From a bacterium (GTDB lineage Bacteria; Actinomycetota; Acidimicrobiia; Spongiisociales; JAENVV01), in the NCBI GenBank assembly GCA_024641305.1, contig JAHEDI010000002.1, positions 2,927 to 66,926 of the forward strand: DNA of 64,000 bases, given 5' to 3'. Made by a program: the position numbers and the translations under genes. Shown piece by piece: positions 47,497 to 59,300 of the stretch. Position 1 is the first letter of the stretch. Every line of letters begins with the position of its first letter. The notes beneath the pieces are model-generated. The model had not been told where the DNA came from, did not search any database, and worked only from the letters and a program-made list of their open reading frames with translations.

Positions 47497-49143
47497 TCAC
47501 CTCGAAACGATTCGACCGTCTTTGAGTTCGATGACTTCGTCGACCCCACCAAGTACAGATGGATTGTGGGTGATAAGCAGGACTGCCGGGCGTGGCCGGA
47601 GCGTGGCAATGTTGTTAATGACTGCATAGAGAGCGTCCCGGTCGAGATGGTTTGTCGGCTCGTCGAGGATGAGGATGCTGGGGCGGTGGATGACAGCTCG
47701 GGCGATGGCAAGTCGTTGCCGCTGCCCGCCGGAAAGAAAGACACCCTCGTCGCCGATGTTTGTGTTCAGTCCATCGGGCAGGTTCTCGACGAATGACGCC
47801 TCGGCGATTTTGAGCGCTCGATCGATGTCGTCACGATTCAGTCCGCTTCGACCATACGTGATGTTGTCGGCTACCGACCCGGATAGGAGCACCGTGTGCT
47901 GGGGGACGACCCCCATCATCCTGCGAAGGGAAATCATATCGATATCGGGATAGGGAACGGAGTCGGCCAGGAGTTGGCCCCGGCTCGGGCGGTAGAAGCC
48001 GAGAATCAAACTGACCAAGGTTGACTTCCCAGAGCCGTTCGGACCCGTGATGGCGGTAACGCTTCCCGGGCGCAGTTCGAGTGAAACGCCATCCAAGACC
48101 ACGTCTTCTCCGTATCCGAACGTCACATCAACCACTTGAATATGACCCGTAAAGTCGATCTGCTTCGACCCTTGATACGGCCGAGCGTCGAGTTCCGTGA
48201 GCAGTGTGTCGAGATGGGCGAGAGACGTGAAGCCTTCGATCACCGCCGGCACGCGAAGGGCTATTCCTCCCAATGGGCCGCGCATGAGCGCAAACCCGGC
48301 ATAAAACGAGATGAGATCTCCGAAGGACAGTTTGTTCTGTGTCACGAAGATGCCGCCAACGATCAAAACGGTGGCTCCGGCGAGCGCCAGCAAGGTGGTC
48401 TGGGAAAGCGAATAGGCTTTGTTCCACACAGATTGTTGAACCCCGGCCTCCTCCAACTCGGCCGCCCGAATGGTGATCCGATCCATCTCTATGTCTTCTG
48501 CTCCGTGGGTGCGGATCAAGTCCATGGTTCTCAGGATCCGCAGAACGTCACGACTGAAGTGTTCGAACATGCGGTGTTGATGGCGAACCCTTTTGCGGAG
48601 AACCCGGCCCAGGAGTCGACCGGAAATCATGATGGCGGGGCCGAAGCCGAGTGTTATCGCGGCGAGAACCGAGTTCATTCTCACGAGGACGACGCCGATC
48701 CCAACCACGACCACGAAACCGGGAAGGTAGGTGTCAAAGACTGCCTTGGTCCCACGATCGATGCGTTCGGACTCCTGGACGATTTGGTCATGGAGAACAG
48801 ATGGTTCCTGTGATGTGACGTACGTCCGACTCACCAGGAACAGTTTCTCGACGGCGTCGCGCCGAAGACGCTTGATGGCATCCCGGACGACCGAGGCCGT
48901 GACGTATCCGCCCCCCAGCGATAGCGCAGCACCAACCAGGGTCAGCCCAAGAATCGCCGCGCCGATCAGCAACAACTGCTTTACGTCGCCCTCCGGGATG
49001 GCGTCGTCGATGGCTTGCTTGACGAAGATCGGTATTGGAATCAACGTGAGCGCATTCAGTACTGAGAGAACGACCCCACCCAGAAGTCGGCCCCGCGAGG
49101 AGCGATAGAGCCTCATATATCGTCGGAAGGCCGGCCACTTCAT
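47497..49143 (-). CDS. ABC exporter, fused permease and ATPase
   Basis: TM domain plus ITGPNGSGKSTLVSLILGFYRPSRG, LSGGQRQRLAIARAVIHRPSILILDEPTNHLD; 4-bp overlap with the NRPS gene. Confidence 0.9.
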   Translation of the reverse strand: MKWPAFRRYMRLYRSSRGRLLGGVVLSVLNALTLIPIPIFVKQAIDDAIPEGDVKQLLLIGAAILGLTLVGAALSLGGGYVTASVVRDAIKRLRRDAVEKLFLVSRTYVTSQEPSVLHDQIVQESERIDRGTKAVFDTYLPGFVVVVGIGVVLVRMNSVLAAITLGFGPAIMISGRLLGRVLRKRVRHQHRMFEHFSRDVLRILRTMDLIRTHGAEDIEMDRITIRAAELEEAGVQQSVWNKAYSLSQTTLLALAGATVLIVGGIFVTQNKLSFGDLISFYAGFALMRGPLGGIALRVPAVIEGFTSLAHLDTLLTELDARPYQGSKQIDFTGHIQVVDVTFGYGEDVVLDGVSLELRPGSVTAITGPNGSGKSTLVSLILGFYRPSRGQLLADSVPYPDIDMISLRRMMGVVPQHTVLLSGSVADNITYGRSGLNRDDIDRALKIAEASFVENLPDGLNTNIGDEGVFLSGGQRQRLAIARAVIHRPSILILDEPTNHLDRDALYAVINNIATLRPRPAVLLITHNPSVLGGVDEVIELKDGRIVSR

Positions 49144-52100
49144 CTCGGATCCTTCGCTTGGGTCAGTGTCCCGCTGAGCGCCGCCGCGATGTAGGTGGAC
49201 ACCATCTCGGCATGGGGAGCTCGCATCAGTGACTGCTCGCCCCGATGGGTACCGGCCACTCCGACGACTTCGAGATTCGACCCGGTGACCTCCTGCCAGG
49301 CAGCGATGGCCGGAGCCTTCGACGGATCGGCGGGGTCGCCCGCCAGAATATAGAGCACCCGCCCATCGTACGGGCCCGCCTCGTAGGTCGAGGCCGCCGT
49401 CGTCGCCGCCCGGAACATCAGCCTCTCGACCAGACGAGGACTGAGCGGTCGATCGGTAAGTCGAGCGATGACCGTTTTCGGCCCATGGCGGAGTTGGCCG
49501 CCGAGTCGCCGGGTGTGAAAAGCAAGCCGTTTACCCATTCGCCTGAGCTGGCCCGTATCGGGGCGGAGCCCCGCCGTCCGTTTCCGTTCTGAGCTAGCCC
49601 CGCTTACGGTGCCGGGCCTAGCCCGGGCGTCGATCACGACGACGAGTTCGACGGGTTCTCCCTCGGAGTGAAGCTGCCTGGCCACCTCAAACGCGATGAG
49701 TCCCCCCAAGGAATAGCCAACGAGAACGTGCGGGCCAGTGAGTCCTTCCGATTTCATCGCAGCGCGACAGTGGTCTGCCAGCGACTCGATCGTATGGAGC
49801 GGCGAAGACTTTCCGTCTAGACCGACAGCCTCAATACCGATGATGGGGCGACCGATATCAAGGGTGCGCGACATCAACTCATATGTCATGACATTGCCCC
49901 CGGCCGGAGGCATGCAGACGACAGGATTCTTCCCGGCGCCCGGCTTGATAGTGACCACGAGGCTGGTTGTCGCAGGTACCGGCTGACTGATCCGGTCGGT
50001 AAGTGAGGCCAGCGTCGGAGCCTCGAACAGCGCCGAGAGGGGTAGTCGCTCGCCGAATTGTTTCTCGATGGCTGCCATGAGTCGGATCGCCAGTAGGGAG
50101 TGTCCGCCGAGGTCGAAGAAGTTCGAATCCGCTCCGATGCCTTCGACCTCGAGCGTCTGCTCCCACAGTCGGGCCATGGCGATCTGAGCGCTTCCTTGGG
50201 GCGGCTGGAACGCCTGGGGGGCGACTTCGGGAGAGGGGAGAGCGGCCTCATCAACCTTGCCGTTTGCTGTGAGGGGCAGGGTGTCGATTACGACAATCGC
50301 CGATGGAATCATGAAGCCTGGGAGGAGCGGTGCGAGATGGGCGAGGGCCGCCTGTGACGTGACTTGGCCTACGACGTAGGCAACGAGTCGCGAATCAATC
50401 CCGCTGGATCGCACTATGACGTATGCCTGTTTGATCCCCGGATGACTGCGGAGGCGGGCTTCGATTTCACCCGGCTCGATCCGGAATCCCCGAAGTTTTA
50501 TCTGACGGTCGATTCTCCCGAGGAACTCGATGTCGCCGTCACGTCGGAGGCGTACGAGGTCACCGGTCCGGTATACCCGGTGCCCGTCGAGGTCTACGAA
50601 TCTCTCCGCAGTTGATTCGGGGTTTCCGCGATATCCGGCGGCGACGCCAAGCCCTCCCACGACCAACTCACCAGGGGCACCCGCGGGGAGCGGGTTCAGG
50701 TTGGCGTCGACGACGGTAATCGACGCTCCCGAAATAGCGGTCCCGATCGGAATGGTCTTGGCGCGAGCCGGTACGTTCGTGATCAGTTTCCATGCCGCGA
50801 ACGTGGTCGTTTCAGTTGGTCCGTAGGCGTTCGCCAGTCTCCGTGGCGGACCGGATTCGAGACACGACCGCACGGCATCCGGGTCCAGCGCTTCGCCTCC
50901 GACCAGAAGAGTGTCGAGCGATTCGAAGGCGGCAGGGGTCTGGCGAATCACCGCATTGAACAGGGCGGTCGTCAGGAACATGACCGTGATCCCGCTGGAG
51001 CGGATGGCGTCTGCGAGTTTTTCCGGGGAGAGCAAGGTGGCATTGTCCAGGACGTGAAGGGTCGCTCCATTGAGAAGAGCCCCCCACATCTCGAACGTTG
51101 CCGCGTCGAACCCGGTGTTCGAGGCGAACCCGATGATCGAATCGCACGATAGGTCGACGTAGTTCGGTTCGCAGACGAGGTTGACGATTGACCGCTCCTC
51201 GATCTCCACACCTTTTGGTGACCCGGTCGAGCCCGACGTGTACATGATGTAGGTGATGCGATCCGACGTGGCGCGGTCGGTCTCGCCCAACCCTGCTCTG
51301 ACGTCGATGAGTGGATCGCCGATGTTGGGACCTCGTGACAGAATGGCCTTTAACCGGGCGTCGTCGGCGATTGTGTCGACCCTGGCTTGCGGATAGGCGA
51401 GGTCGAGGGGAACGTAGACCGCTCTAGCGCGCAAGATCCCGACGATTGCGGCAACGATGTCGGCGCCTCGCGGCATTTGGACGCCCACCGTGTCCCCGGC
51501 TTCGATGCCTGCGGCTCTCAAAGTGGTGGCGATCCGGTGTGACGCCGCAGCGATGTCGCCATACGAATAGGACTTCATGCCATCAACGACGGCGACCTTC
51601 GTTCCGTCTCGTTCGAACATTCGGTCGGCGAGTTCGATGAGTCGGGCGTCGGCGATCGATCTGGACTCAGGCACTTGGGTAGGGCCCTCAGTTTGCAGAG
51701 CCTCGATCGGGCAGTCCGGGTCTTTGCCGGTGGCCCGAAGCAGTTCTGTGTAATGCTCGGCCATGGCGAGCACCGTGTCTTGGTCGAAGAGGTCGTTTCT
51801 GAACTCCATGAGGAATGTCACCCCGCCGTTTCGGTTCGTGACATGGGTCCGGAGGTCGTACTTCGCCGGGTGAGAGCCGAGGTCGACGCCCAGCGGAACG
51901 GTGGAAAGGCCCGGCAACGAGACTTTCGACGATTGCCCGGATCTCATGTCGAACATCGTCTGGAAGACGGGTGTCCGCGAGGGATCCCTCGGTGCGTCGA
52001 GATGTTCCACGACGGCTTCGAATGGAATGTGTCGATGCGCCAGCGCCTCGAGCACCGACGAGCGGATGTGCTTGAGCAGCCCTCGAATCGTGAGGCCAGG

Positions 52101-55100
52101 CTCGATTCGTATTCGGATCGGAACCGGGTTCACGAAGAAGCCGACGACGTTCTCCAACGCCAGGTCATTGCGCTCCGTGCTGGGGATTCCGATAACGAAG
52201 TCGTTCTGACGGGTGAACCTGTGAATGAGGAGGGCATAGACGGCCAGGTAGGTCATGAACGATGTCATACCTTCGTCGCGCGCCAGACACTCGACCTCTG
52301 CGGAAACTTCCCGATCGACCTCCAATCGAACAACCCCGGCTTCTCCCTCCGGCTGGGATGGTCGGATTCTGTCGGTGGGTAGGTCCAGACTCGACGTCGA
52401 ACCCTCCAGCTCCTTCAGCCACCATTTCAGATCTGGATCGCCCGCTGTCAGTTGCTGTTGCTGGTGCCTTGCAAACTCCGCGTACGTCGTTGCCGCGTTC
52501 GGTAATTCGGCAGAACGACCCTCGACGTGCGCCGCGTAGAGCTCTTCCAGGTCGCGACGAATGAGTTCCATGGAATCGGCGTCGGTAGCGATGTGGTGCG
52601 CCACGATCGACAGAATGTGGTCGTTGTGAGCAACTCGGAATACCTTGGTGCGAATCGGGTATTCCGTGGCGAGGTCGAATGGTGCGAACGCCTCGTCACG
52701 CAGGGCGGCCGCCAGGTCCGAGGAAGTTTCGACGTCGACCAGCCCGATGGGATGTGGCGAGGGTGTCTCAACCACCTGGAAGGGAACGCCATTTTCTTCC
52801 TGAATTTTTGTCCGGAACACCGGATGACGCGTCACGATCGTGTCCATGGCGTGGCGCAGTGCCGGCAGTGACAGCTCCCCTTTAAGGCGCAATCGCCACG
52901 GGGTGTGGTAGTTGCCGACTTCGGGTGTCAGCATCTGGAGAAACCACAACCGACGTTGGGCGAATGACAACGGACTCCGTTCATTGCCTTGTGCGAGTAG
53001 CGGCGGCAGTTCGGGCGCCGGTTCTCCGCTCCGATAACGCTCGAGTTCGCGTACGAACGATCGAGGCGTGGGTGCGTCGAATATGGTGCTGATCGGCAAC
53101 CCGACATTCCACTCGGCATCGACCCGTGAGAACGCCCGGATCGCCGTCAATGAGTGGCCGCCCAATTCGAAAAAGTTGTCATCTGGGTGGACTTCGGTAC
53201 CGATCACCTCGCGCCAGATCTCACACATGCGGGCAAGTAGTGCTGGATCGACCTCATCTGTCGTCAGCGAGGTGCGGGGCGAATCCACCGTACGGTTTGG
53301 TGAAGCTAGGACTTCTCCCGACTGGATATGGATCGGCGCATCAGGATTCGACACCAGGCGGTCGGCGATTTGGTCGAAGTCTTTAACGAGTCTGGCAATG
53401 GTTGATTCGTCGAAGAGGTCGGTGTTGTAGACCAGGTTTCCGTTTATCGATGCCTTGTCGTTCCCGAGGTACATCGTGTAGTCGAATTTGGATGCCTCGG
53501 CCACTCTCTCGATCGCTTCGGCTTCGATGCCGGCGAAAGCCGGGTCGGCGGCGAATGCCGATACACCGAACTGGAAGAAGACCTGGAACAACGGAGTGCG
53601 ATCGGCATGGCGGGCCGGAGCAACCGTTCGTACTACCTGCTCGAATGGCACCTCGCGGTGGTCATAGGCGGCCAGGAGCGAAGAACGGACAGAACGGACA
53701 ACCTCGCGAAAGGTCGATCCTGGTTCAAGGGTGTGTCGGATTGCCAGCGTGTTGACGAGAAAGCCGATCAGACCCTGCGTGTCGGCAGAGCCCCGGTCGG
53801 CGCTGGGAATGCCGACGACGACATCGTCGCTACCCGAGCGCTGGTGAAGGTGCGTGACGAACACCGCCAGGCTCAGCATGAACGCCGTCACGGACTCCTC
53901 ACGGGCCAATGCCATGAAGCGGGCCCGGTCGGTCTTCGTGAGTACAAACCTGTGATTGCGCCCGGTAAAGGTCATGATGTCCGGCCGTGGCCGGTCTGGT
54001 TTGAGATCAATCGAATCCGGGACGCCTTCCAGCTGCTGACGCCAAAAAGCGAGATCTGGCTTGTAGGTTCCGTCGTCGAGCGATTGGCGCTGCCTGATCG
54101 CGTAGTCGATGTATTGGATCGGCATCGGATCAAGTTCCGGATCGAATCCGCCAAGGAGCGCGTTGTACGTTGAAGAGAGCTCGCTGAACAGGATCGGCAA
54201 TGACCACCCATCGCTGGCGATGTGGTGCACGACGGTGATCAGGATGTGTTCTTCAGGCGACATTCGCACGACGGTGGTCCGCCAGACTGGTTCGGTGGCT
54301 AGATCGAACGAGTGCGCGGCTTCTTCCTGGGCGATCCGTGCGGCTTCGGCCTGGCCATCTCCTGCCCGTTCGCTGAGATCGACGACGGCGAACCGAATCG
54401 GACCGGGCGGATCGACGACCTGGACGGGTTCTCCATCGGTTGCCACGTAGCGGGTGCGAAGGATTTCGTGGCGCGTCGCTATGAGATCGCAGGCTCGTCG
54501 GAGGTTCTCGAGGTCGAGTGGACCTCGGAGACGGTGAACCTTCGTGATGCTGTAATTGGCACTTCCCGGGTACATTCGGTCAAGCACCCAGAGTCGCTCC
54601 TGGGCAGAAGACAGGGGGGCGGTTTTGGCGTGAGGTGGGTCCGCAGCGGCCGCTCGATTCCGTGCCTCGAGCAGCGCACGCTTGGCGGGCGACAATTGGG
54701 CGATCCGACTGGCCGTGTCTTGCGGCGCAGGCTCCCGCTGCGACGACCCTTCAGAGAGGCGACGTTCCAATAGGGCCCGTTTCGCCGGCGAAAGCGCCGC
54801 AACTCGATCTTGGGGATTGGTCGGGCGATCGGGGGTCAAATGGGTCGACTCGCCAACGATGGTCGCGATCAAGGCCCGATCGATTTTGCCGTTCGCATTG
54901 ACAGGCAAGGCGTCGACCACGACATACCGGGCCGGGATCGCGACCCTGGAGACCTTCGAGCGGAGGTGATCGCGGAGAGACGCCGTCGTCGGCGCATCGA
55001 ATGTTGCCACGATGGCCGCATCCAGTCGGGTGATCCGACCGCCATGCTGGACCGGGACTACTGCGGCCCGCTTGACCCCTGGGTGCTCTTCGAGGATCGC

Positions 55101-56366
55101 CTCGATCTCCTCCGGCTCGACCCGGACGCCGAGAATCTTGATCTGAAAATCGGTTCTTCCCAATACGACGAACGTTCCATCGTCTCGCTTCGTGCCCACA
55201 TCCCCCGTTCGATAGACGATGTCGCCGGTCAGCGGATTCCGGACGAAGCTCTGGTCGTCGTCAACGTTGATGTACCCGAGGGTGCCGAAGTGAGTCCGAA
55301 TAACGATTTCACCGATCGGGGCCTCCTGGCCGTGCTCGTCGAGAACGAGGATCTCGGTTCCTGGTAGGGGCATCCCTACAGGGATAGGGTCGCCCGGAGT
55401 GACGTCACCGATCACGTGGAAGGTGCGGATGAAGGTGGTTTCGGTTGGACCGTAAAAGTTCACGATATCGCCCGAAGGTCTCAGGCGGGTTCGCCAGTCC
55501 GCGACCAAACGTGGGGTAACGATCTCACCCGAGAAGAAGACCCAGCGTAGGCTGGACGTGGAGGTTTCGACACCGTCGAGCCATAGTTCGGCGTGGGAGG
55601 GAGTGACATTCGTAATACTGATCCGCTGCCTTCGGAGCCAGGCGATCGCGTCGTCCGGGTCCATGGGATCGGGCGTGACAACGATCCGCGCTCCGCTGAT
55701 GAGTGGGACGAAAATCTCGCGCATCACGGCATCGAACCCGAGGTTGCGGTTCAGTGATACCCGGTCGGTCTCGCCGATCTCGAACGTCTCCGCCATCCAG
55801 TGCATGAACTGGGTGAAACCCCCCCATGAACCGAGGATTCCCTTTGGTTTCCCCGTCGATCCCGAGGTGAAGAAGATGTATGCCGGGTCAGTCGAGGAGC
55901 GGGCAACTATCTTAAGTACTCCGGGTTGGAGTTCGTGATCGGGCCAGGCGGGTATCCGTAGCAACGAGACACCCTCTGACTCGATCGTGGCTCCCTCGCC
56001 GATCTGGATGATCAGGTTCGCTTCGGAGTCCTCGACCATGAGGCGGCGTCGGTCGCTGGGCGTTGACCAATCGAGGGGAACTATCACTCCCCCTCGAGAG
56101 AGCGTTGCAAGCATGGCTGCTATCGAGGCCGGGCCGCGGGGGCCGATGATGACTACGCGAGTATTTGGAGACACCCCGTGTTTGGTCAAGGAATCGGCGA
56201 GGTACGCCGCCCAGTCGAGGAGCTGTCGGTTAGTCATCGCCCGCCCGGATGCCTCGATCGCAACCCGGTCCGGGTGTTGACTGGCGCGTTCTGCGAAAGT
56301 TTCGATGAGCGAGGGAAATTCGTCTTGGTGTACGCTGCCAGGAGCGCTGAGTTCATTGCCCATCAC
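49140..56366 (-). CDS. Nonribosomal peptide synthetase, domain order A-C-T-C-A-T-TE
   Basis: A1 IFFTSGSTGKPKG; C1 VVHHIASDGWS; T1 FFELGGHSLTAIRAF; C2 VAHHIATDADS; A2 IMYTSGSTGSPKG; T2 FFDLGGHSLLAIRLM; TE VGYSLGGLIAFEVA. Confidence 0.93.
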   Translation of the reverse strand: MMGNELSAPGSVHQDEFPSLIETFAERASQHPDRVAIEASGRAMTNRQLLDWAAYLADSLTKHGVSPNTRVVIIGPRGPASIAAMLATLSRGGVIVPLDWSTPSDRRRLMVEDSEANLIIQIGEGATIESEGVSLLRIPAWPDHELQPGVLKIVARSSTDPAYIFFTSGSTGKPKGILGSWGGFTQFMHWMAETFEIGETDRVSLNRNLGFDAVMREIFVPLISGARIVVTPDPMDPDDAIAWLRRQRISITNVTPSHAELWLDGVETSTSSLRWVFFSGEIVTPRLVADWRTRLRPSGDIVNFYGPTETTFIRTFHVIGDVTPGDPIPVGMPLPGTEILVLDEHGQEAPIGEIVIRTHFGTLGYINVDDDQSFVRNPLTGDIVYRTGDVGTKRDDGTFVVLGRTDFQIKILGVRVEPEEIEAILEEHPGVKRAAVVPVQHGGRITRLDAAIVATFDAPTTASLRDHLRSKVSRVAIPARYVVVDALPVNANGKIDRALIATIVGESTHLTPDRPTNPQDRVAALSPAKRALLERRLSEGSSQREPAPQDTASRIAQLSPAKRALLEARNRAAAADPPHAKTAPLSSAQERLWVLDRMYPGSANYSITKVHRLRGPLDLENLRRACDLIATRHEILRTRYVATDGEPVQVVDPPGPIRFAVVDLSERAGDGQAEAARIAQEEAAHSFDLATEPVWRTTVVRMSPEEHILITVVHHIASDGWSLPILFSELSSTYNALLGGFDPELDPMPIQYIDYAIRQRQSLDDGTYKPDLAFWRQQLEGVPDSIDLKPDRPRPDIMTFTGRNHRFVLTKTDRARFMALAREESVTAFMLSLAVFVTHLHQRSGSDDVVVGIPSADRGSADTQGLIGFLVNTLAIRHTLEPGSTFREVVRSVRSSLLAAYDHREVPFEQVVRTVAPARHADRTPLFQVFFQFGVSAFAADPAFAGIEAEAIERVAEASKFDYTMYLGNDKASINGNLVYNTDLFDESTIARLVKDFDQIADRLVSNPDAPIHIQSGEVLASPNRTVDSPRTSLTTDEVDPALLARMCEIWREVIGTEVHPDDNFFELGGHSLTAIRAFSRVDAEWNVGLPISTIFDAPTPRSFVRELERYRSGEPAPELPPLLAQGNERSPLSFAQRRLWFLQMLTPEVGNYHTPWRLRLKGELSLPALRHAMDTIVTRHPVFRTKIQEENGVPFQVVETPSPHPIGLVDVETSSDLAAALRDEAFAPFDLATEYPIRTKVFRVAHNDHILSIVAHHIATDADSMELIRRDLEELYAAHVEGRSAELPNAATTYAEFARHQQQQLTAGDPDLKWWLKELEGSTSSLDLPTDRIRPSQPEGEAGVVRLEVDREVSAEVECLARDEGMTSFMTYLAVYALLIHRFTRQNDFVIGIPSTERNDLALENVVGFFVNPVPIRIRIEPGLTIRGLLKHIRSSVLEALAHRHIPFEAVVEHLDAPRDPSRTPVFQTMFDMRSGQSSKVSLPGLSTVPLGVDLGSHPAKYDLRTHVTNRNGGVTFLMEFRNDLFDQDTVLAMAEHYTELLRATGKDPDCPIEALQTEGPTQVPESRSIADARLIELADRMFERDGTKVAVVDGMKSYSYGDIAAASHRIATTLRAAGIEAGDTVGVQMPRGADIVAAIVGILRARAVYVPLDLAYPQARVDTIADDARLKAILSRGPNIGDPLIDVRAGLGETDRATSDRITYIMYTSGSTGSPKGVEIEERSIVNLVCEPNYVDLSCDSIIGFASNTGFDAATFEMWGALLNGATLHVLDNATLLSPEKLADAIRSSGITVMFLTTALFNAVIRQTPAAFESLDTLLVGGEALDPDAVRSCLESGPPRRLANAYGPTETTTFAAWKLITNVPARAKTIPIGTAISGASITVVDANLNPLPAGAPGELVVGGLGVAAGYRGNPESTAERFVDLDGHRVYRTGDLVRLRRDGDIEFLGRIDRQIKLRGFRIEPGEIEARLRSHPGIKQAYVIVRSSGIDSRLVAYVVGQVTSQAALAHLAPLLPGFMIPSAIVVIDTLPLTANGKVDEAALPSPEVAPQAFQPPQGSAQIAMARLWEQTLEVEGIGADSNFFDLGGHSLLAIRLMAAIEKQFGERLPLSALFEAPTLASLTDRISQPVPATTSLVVTIKPGAGKNPVVCMPPAGGNVMTYELMSRTLDIGRPIIGIEAVGLDGKSSPLHTIESLADHCRAAMKSEGLTGPHVLVGYSLGGLIAFEVARQLHSEGEPVELVVVIDARARPGTVSGASSERKRTAGLRPDTGQLRRMGKRLAFHTRRLGGQLRHGPKTVIARLTDRPLSPRLVERLMFRAATTAASTYEAGPYDGRVLYILAGDPADPSKAPAIAAWQEVTGSNLEVVGVAGTHRGEQSLMRAPHAEMVSTYIAAALSGTLTQAKDPR

Positions 56367-59300
56367 ACGTCTCCGGCGTCGAGTCGTCGGAGCATTGCTT
56401 CGGCCTCCTCGTCTGACATTTGCTCGAGGGCAGTCAAGAACTTATCCATATCCGCGTCGAGGCCGACGATGGTCTCGGTGGGCCGCTCTAATTCGGCCTT
56501 GCCGCCGGCAAGATCAGACGCTCCGACGATCGTAAGAACCATGTCCGAAAAGGCTCCGAAGGTGGGGTACTCGAACAAGTCAGTGAGTTCCACAGACATA
56601 CCGAGCCGCACCTTGATTCGCGAGATCACTTTGATGGCAAGTAGCGAATGACCGCCAAGATCGAAGAAGTCATCGTCTTGCTTGACGGCGTCGATCCCGA
56701 GAACCTCGCACCAGATGCGCGCCAACTCGCCGCGATCCTGAACCGGCGACGAGGGGACGACGGGGTCGCGGCGATCTTGACGTGTAGGCGTCGCCGGAGT
56801 TGAGTCGAGCGCGCTGCGAATGAGCGCGTTTTTGTCCACTTTGCCGCTGATTGTCATCGGAATCTCCGACACCACGGTGATGCTGGTAGGCAACATGAAC
56901 TTCGGTATTCCGAGAGACCGCCGGATGGCTTGGATATCGATTGGTAGTTGTGTCTTGCCAAGAGTGACGAAAGCGCGGAGTTCCACGTCGCCATTCGAGG
57001 CCTCGGCTGCGAGGACAACCGCGGCCTCGATTCCTTCCACTTCTCTGAGCGCCGACTCGACCTCGGCCGGTTCCACCCGGAAGCCACGAATCTTCACCTG
57101 GCGATCGACCCGGCCGACCACTTCGAGGCTCCCGTCCGGAAGCCAACGGCCGACATCTCCAGATCGGTACATGCGGGTTCCGGCCAGCTGTGAGAACGGA
57201 TCTGGCAAGAACCGTTCTGCGGTGAGGTCTGGCGCGTTGAGGTAGCCCCGAGCCACGAGCGGTCCACTGATATACAGTTCGCCATGAATCCCGATGGGGG
57301 CCAGGTTTCCCTGCCCATCGACGACATGGACCCGAGAAGGAGCTCTCGGCGGGCCAATCGGGATCCACTCGTACGCAGTCGGCGGCGGCCGGGTGAGATC
57401 GCTCGCCGCCACCCAGACCGTCGCCTCGGTTGGCCCATACGAATCGACCGTTCGGATCGTCCCTCCGGTGATTTTCTGCCACAGGTTCACGATGTCCGCC
57501 CGCACCTGCTCTCCACCGAACGCAACCAGTCTGAGGGTGTCCGGAAGGCTCGAACCGGTCGCGGCAAGTTCTTCAACCAGGACGTGAAAGAAACCTGTCG
57601 AGGTGCGAAAGTGGGTGATTTCCCGGGTTGTCAACCAGTCAATGAGGCGGGGAATCGAGTAGAAGGCGGCATCGTCTCGCGCTACGACCGTGGCACCACC
57701 GATCAGCGCTGCGTGCAGGCTGTTCATATGGGCGTCGAACGAGAGGCTGGCGAACCAGACGATCCGATCTCCCGGGCCGAGGTGTTCAAAGTCGTCTGTC
57801 TGCTTGATGAACCAGGCCACGTTTCCTTGTTCGACCATGACTCCCTTGGGGGGTCCAGTGGATCCGGAGGTGTACAAGACATAGGCGAGGTCTTCCGGCT
57901 GGGGTACGCGGTCGAACGTGCCCACCTTCTCCTGGTAGTACAACGTCGAAATCCTGACAACCTCAACCCCGTCAGATCTTGGCGCCGGGTCCCCACTGGT
58001 CAGCACCAAGCCTGGCTTGGTCTGCTCTACGACCGTCTCCATCCATTCGCTTGTGAGGTCCGAGTCGACCGGCACGTAGGCGACTCCAGCCCGCAGGGCC
58101 CCGAAGATCGCTGCCGCCGAATCGATACCGCGTTCCGCGTAGAGGATCACCTTGTCTTCTGACCCCAGACTGCGCTCCGCCAATGACCAGGCGATTGAGT
58201 CGACCATGCGGTCGAACTCGGCGTAGGTGACTCGACGGGCCCCCTCCTCCATGGCGACGAGGTCGGGCCATCGGGTTGCCGCCGAACGCAAGCCTTCGGA
58301 TGCGAGTGGCGGGGGCGGCGAGTCGGGCACTTCGTCTGGATTGAAGCCTTCGAGAATTGTTTGACGCTCTGCGTCGCCCATCAGATCGATATCCAGGATG
58401 GTTGGATCTCCTCCTCCGGCCACGGATTCGAGCAGGCGGGCGTAGTGGCCCGACCAGCGTTCGATTGTGGTTCGTTCGAATCGCCCCGGGTGATACCCGA
58501 ACGCGATCGTCGCCCCGGTCTGTGTGCGGGTCGCCCGAACCGTGAGATGGTTGGTTGCGCCAACGCGAGGCTCAAGGACGTCAACCTCAAGATGTGTCGA
58601 GTCCCGTATGGCCTGGTGGAAGTCGCGCATCTGGAAATGCACTCGATGAAGCGGGATCCGATCCGCCGACCATGGCCTGACAGCCCCGAACACCTGACCG
58701 TAGGGCACGAGCGAGTTGTCGAGCGCCTCGAGGGTGGTCTGTCGTGTTTGCCGGACTACTTCTGAGAATCGCAGGTTGCCTTCCACTCTGGTTCGAATCG
58801 GTACCAGATTGATGAAGCAACCGATCAGATTCTCGGTTTCCGATCGCGGCCGACCCGGGGTAGGAACGCCGACCACGACGTCGTCAACGCCGGCGTGACG
58901 TGCGATAAGAACCTCCAATGCCGCCAGAAGCACCATAAACATGGTCGCATCGTGCAGTTTGGCGAGTTCCTCAAGACCAGATATCACCTTCTGGGGGATT
59001 TGAACGTGGACGGGACTCGCTACGGCATTTGGAATGATGCCTCTGTCCCGGGGCAACTCCAGGTCTGGCGGCAAATCCGCCAGCTGATCTCGCCAGTACT
59101 GAAGCTGCGTCTCAAACGCGCTTTCGGTGGTTGTCGCTCGTTCCCAACGAGCGTGATCGGCGTAGTCGATTTTGAGGTCTGGTAGTCCAGCCGGATTCGT
59201 TCCCTCGATACCTGCGTCGTAATGAGCGATAAGCTCGTTGACGAAGAGAGGCTCCGACCACCCGTCGAACACGATGTGATGCATGGCAAACGCCAGAAGA

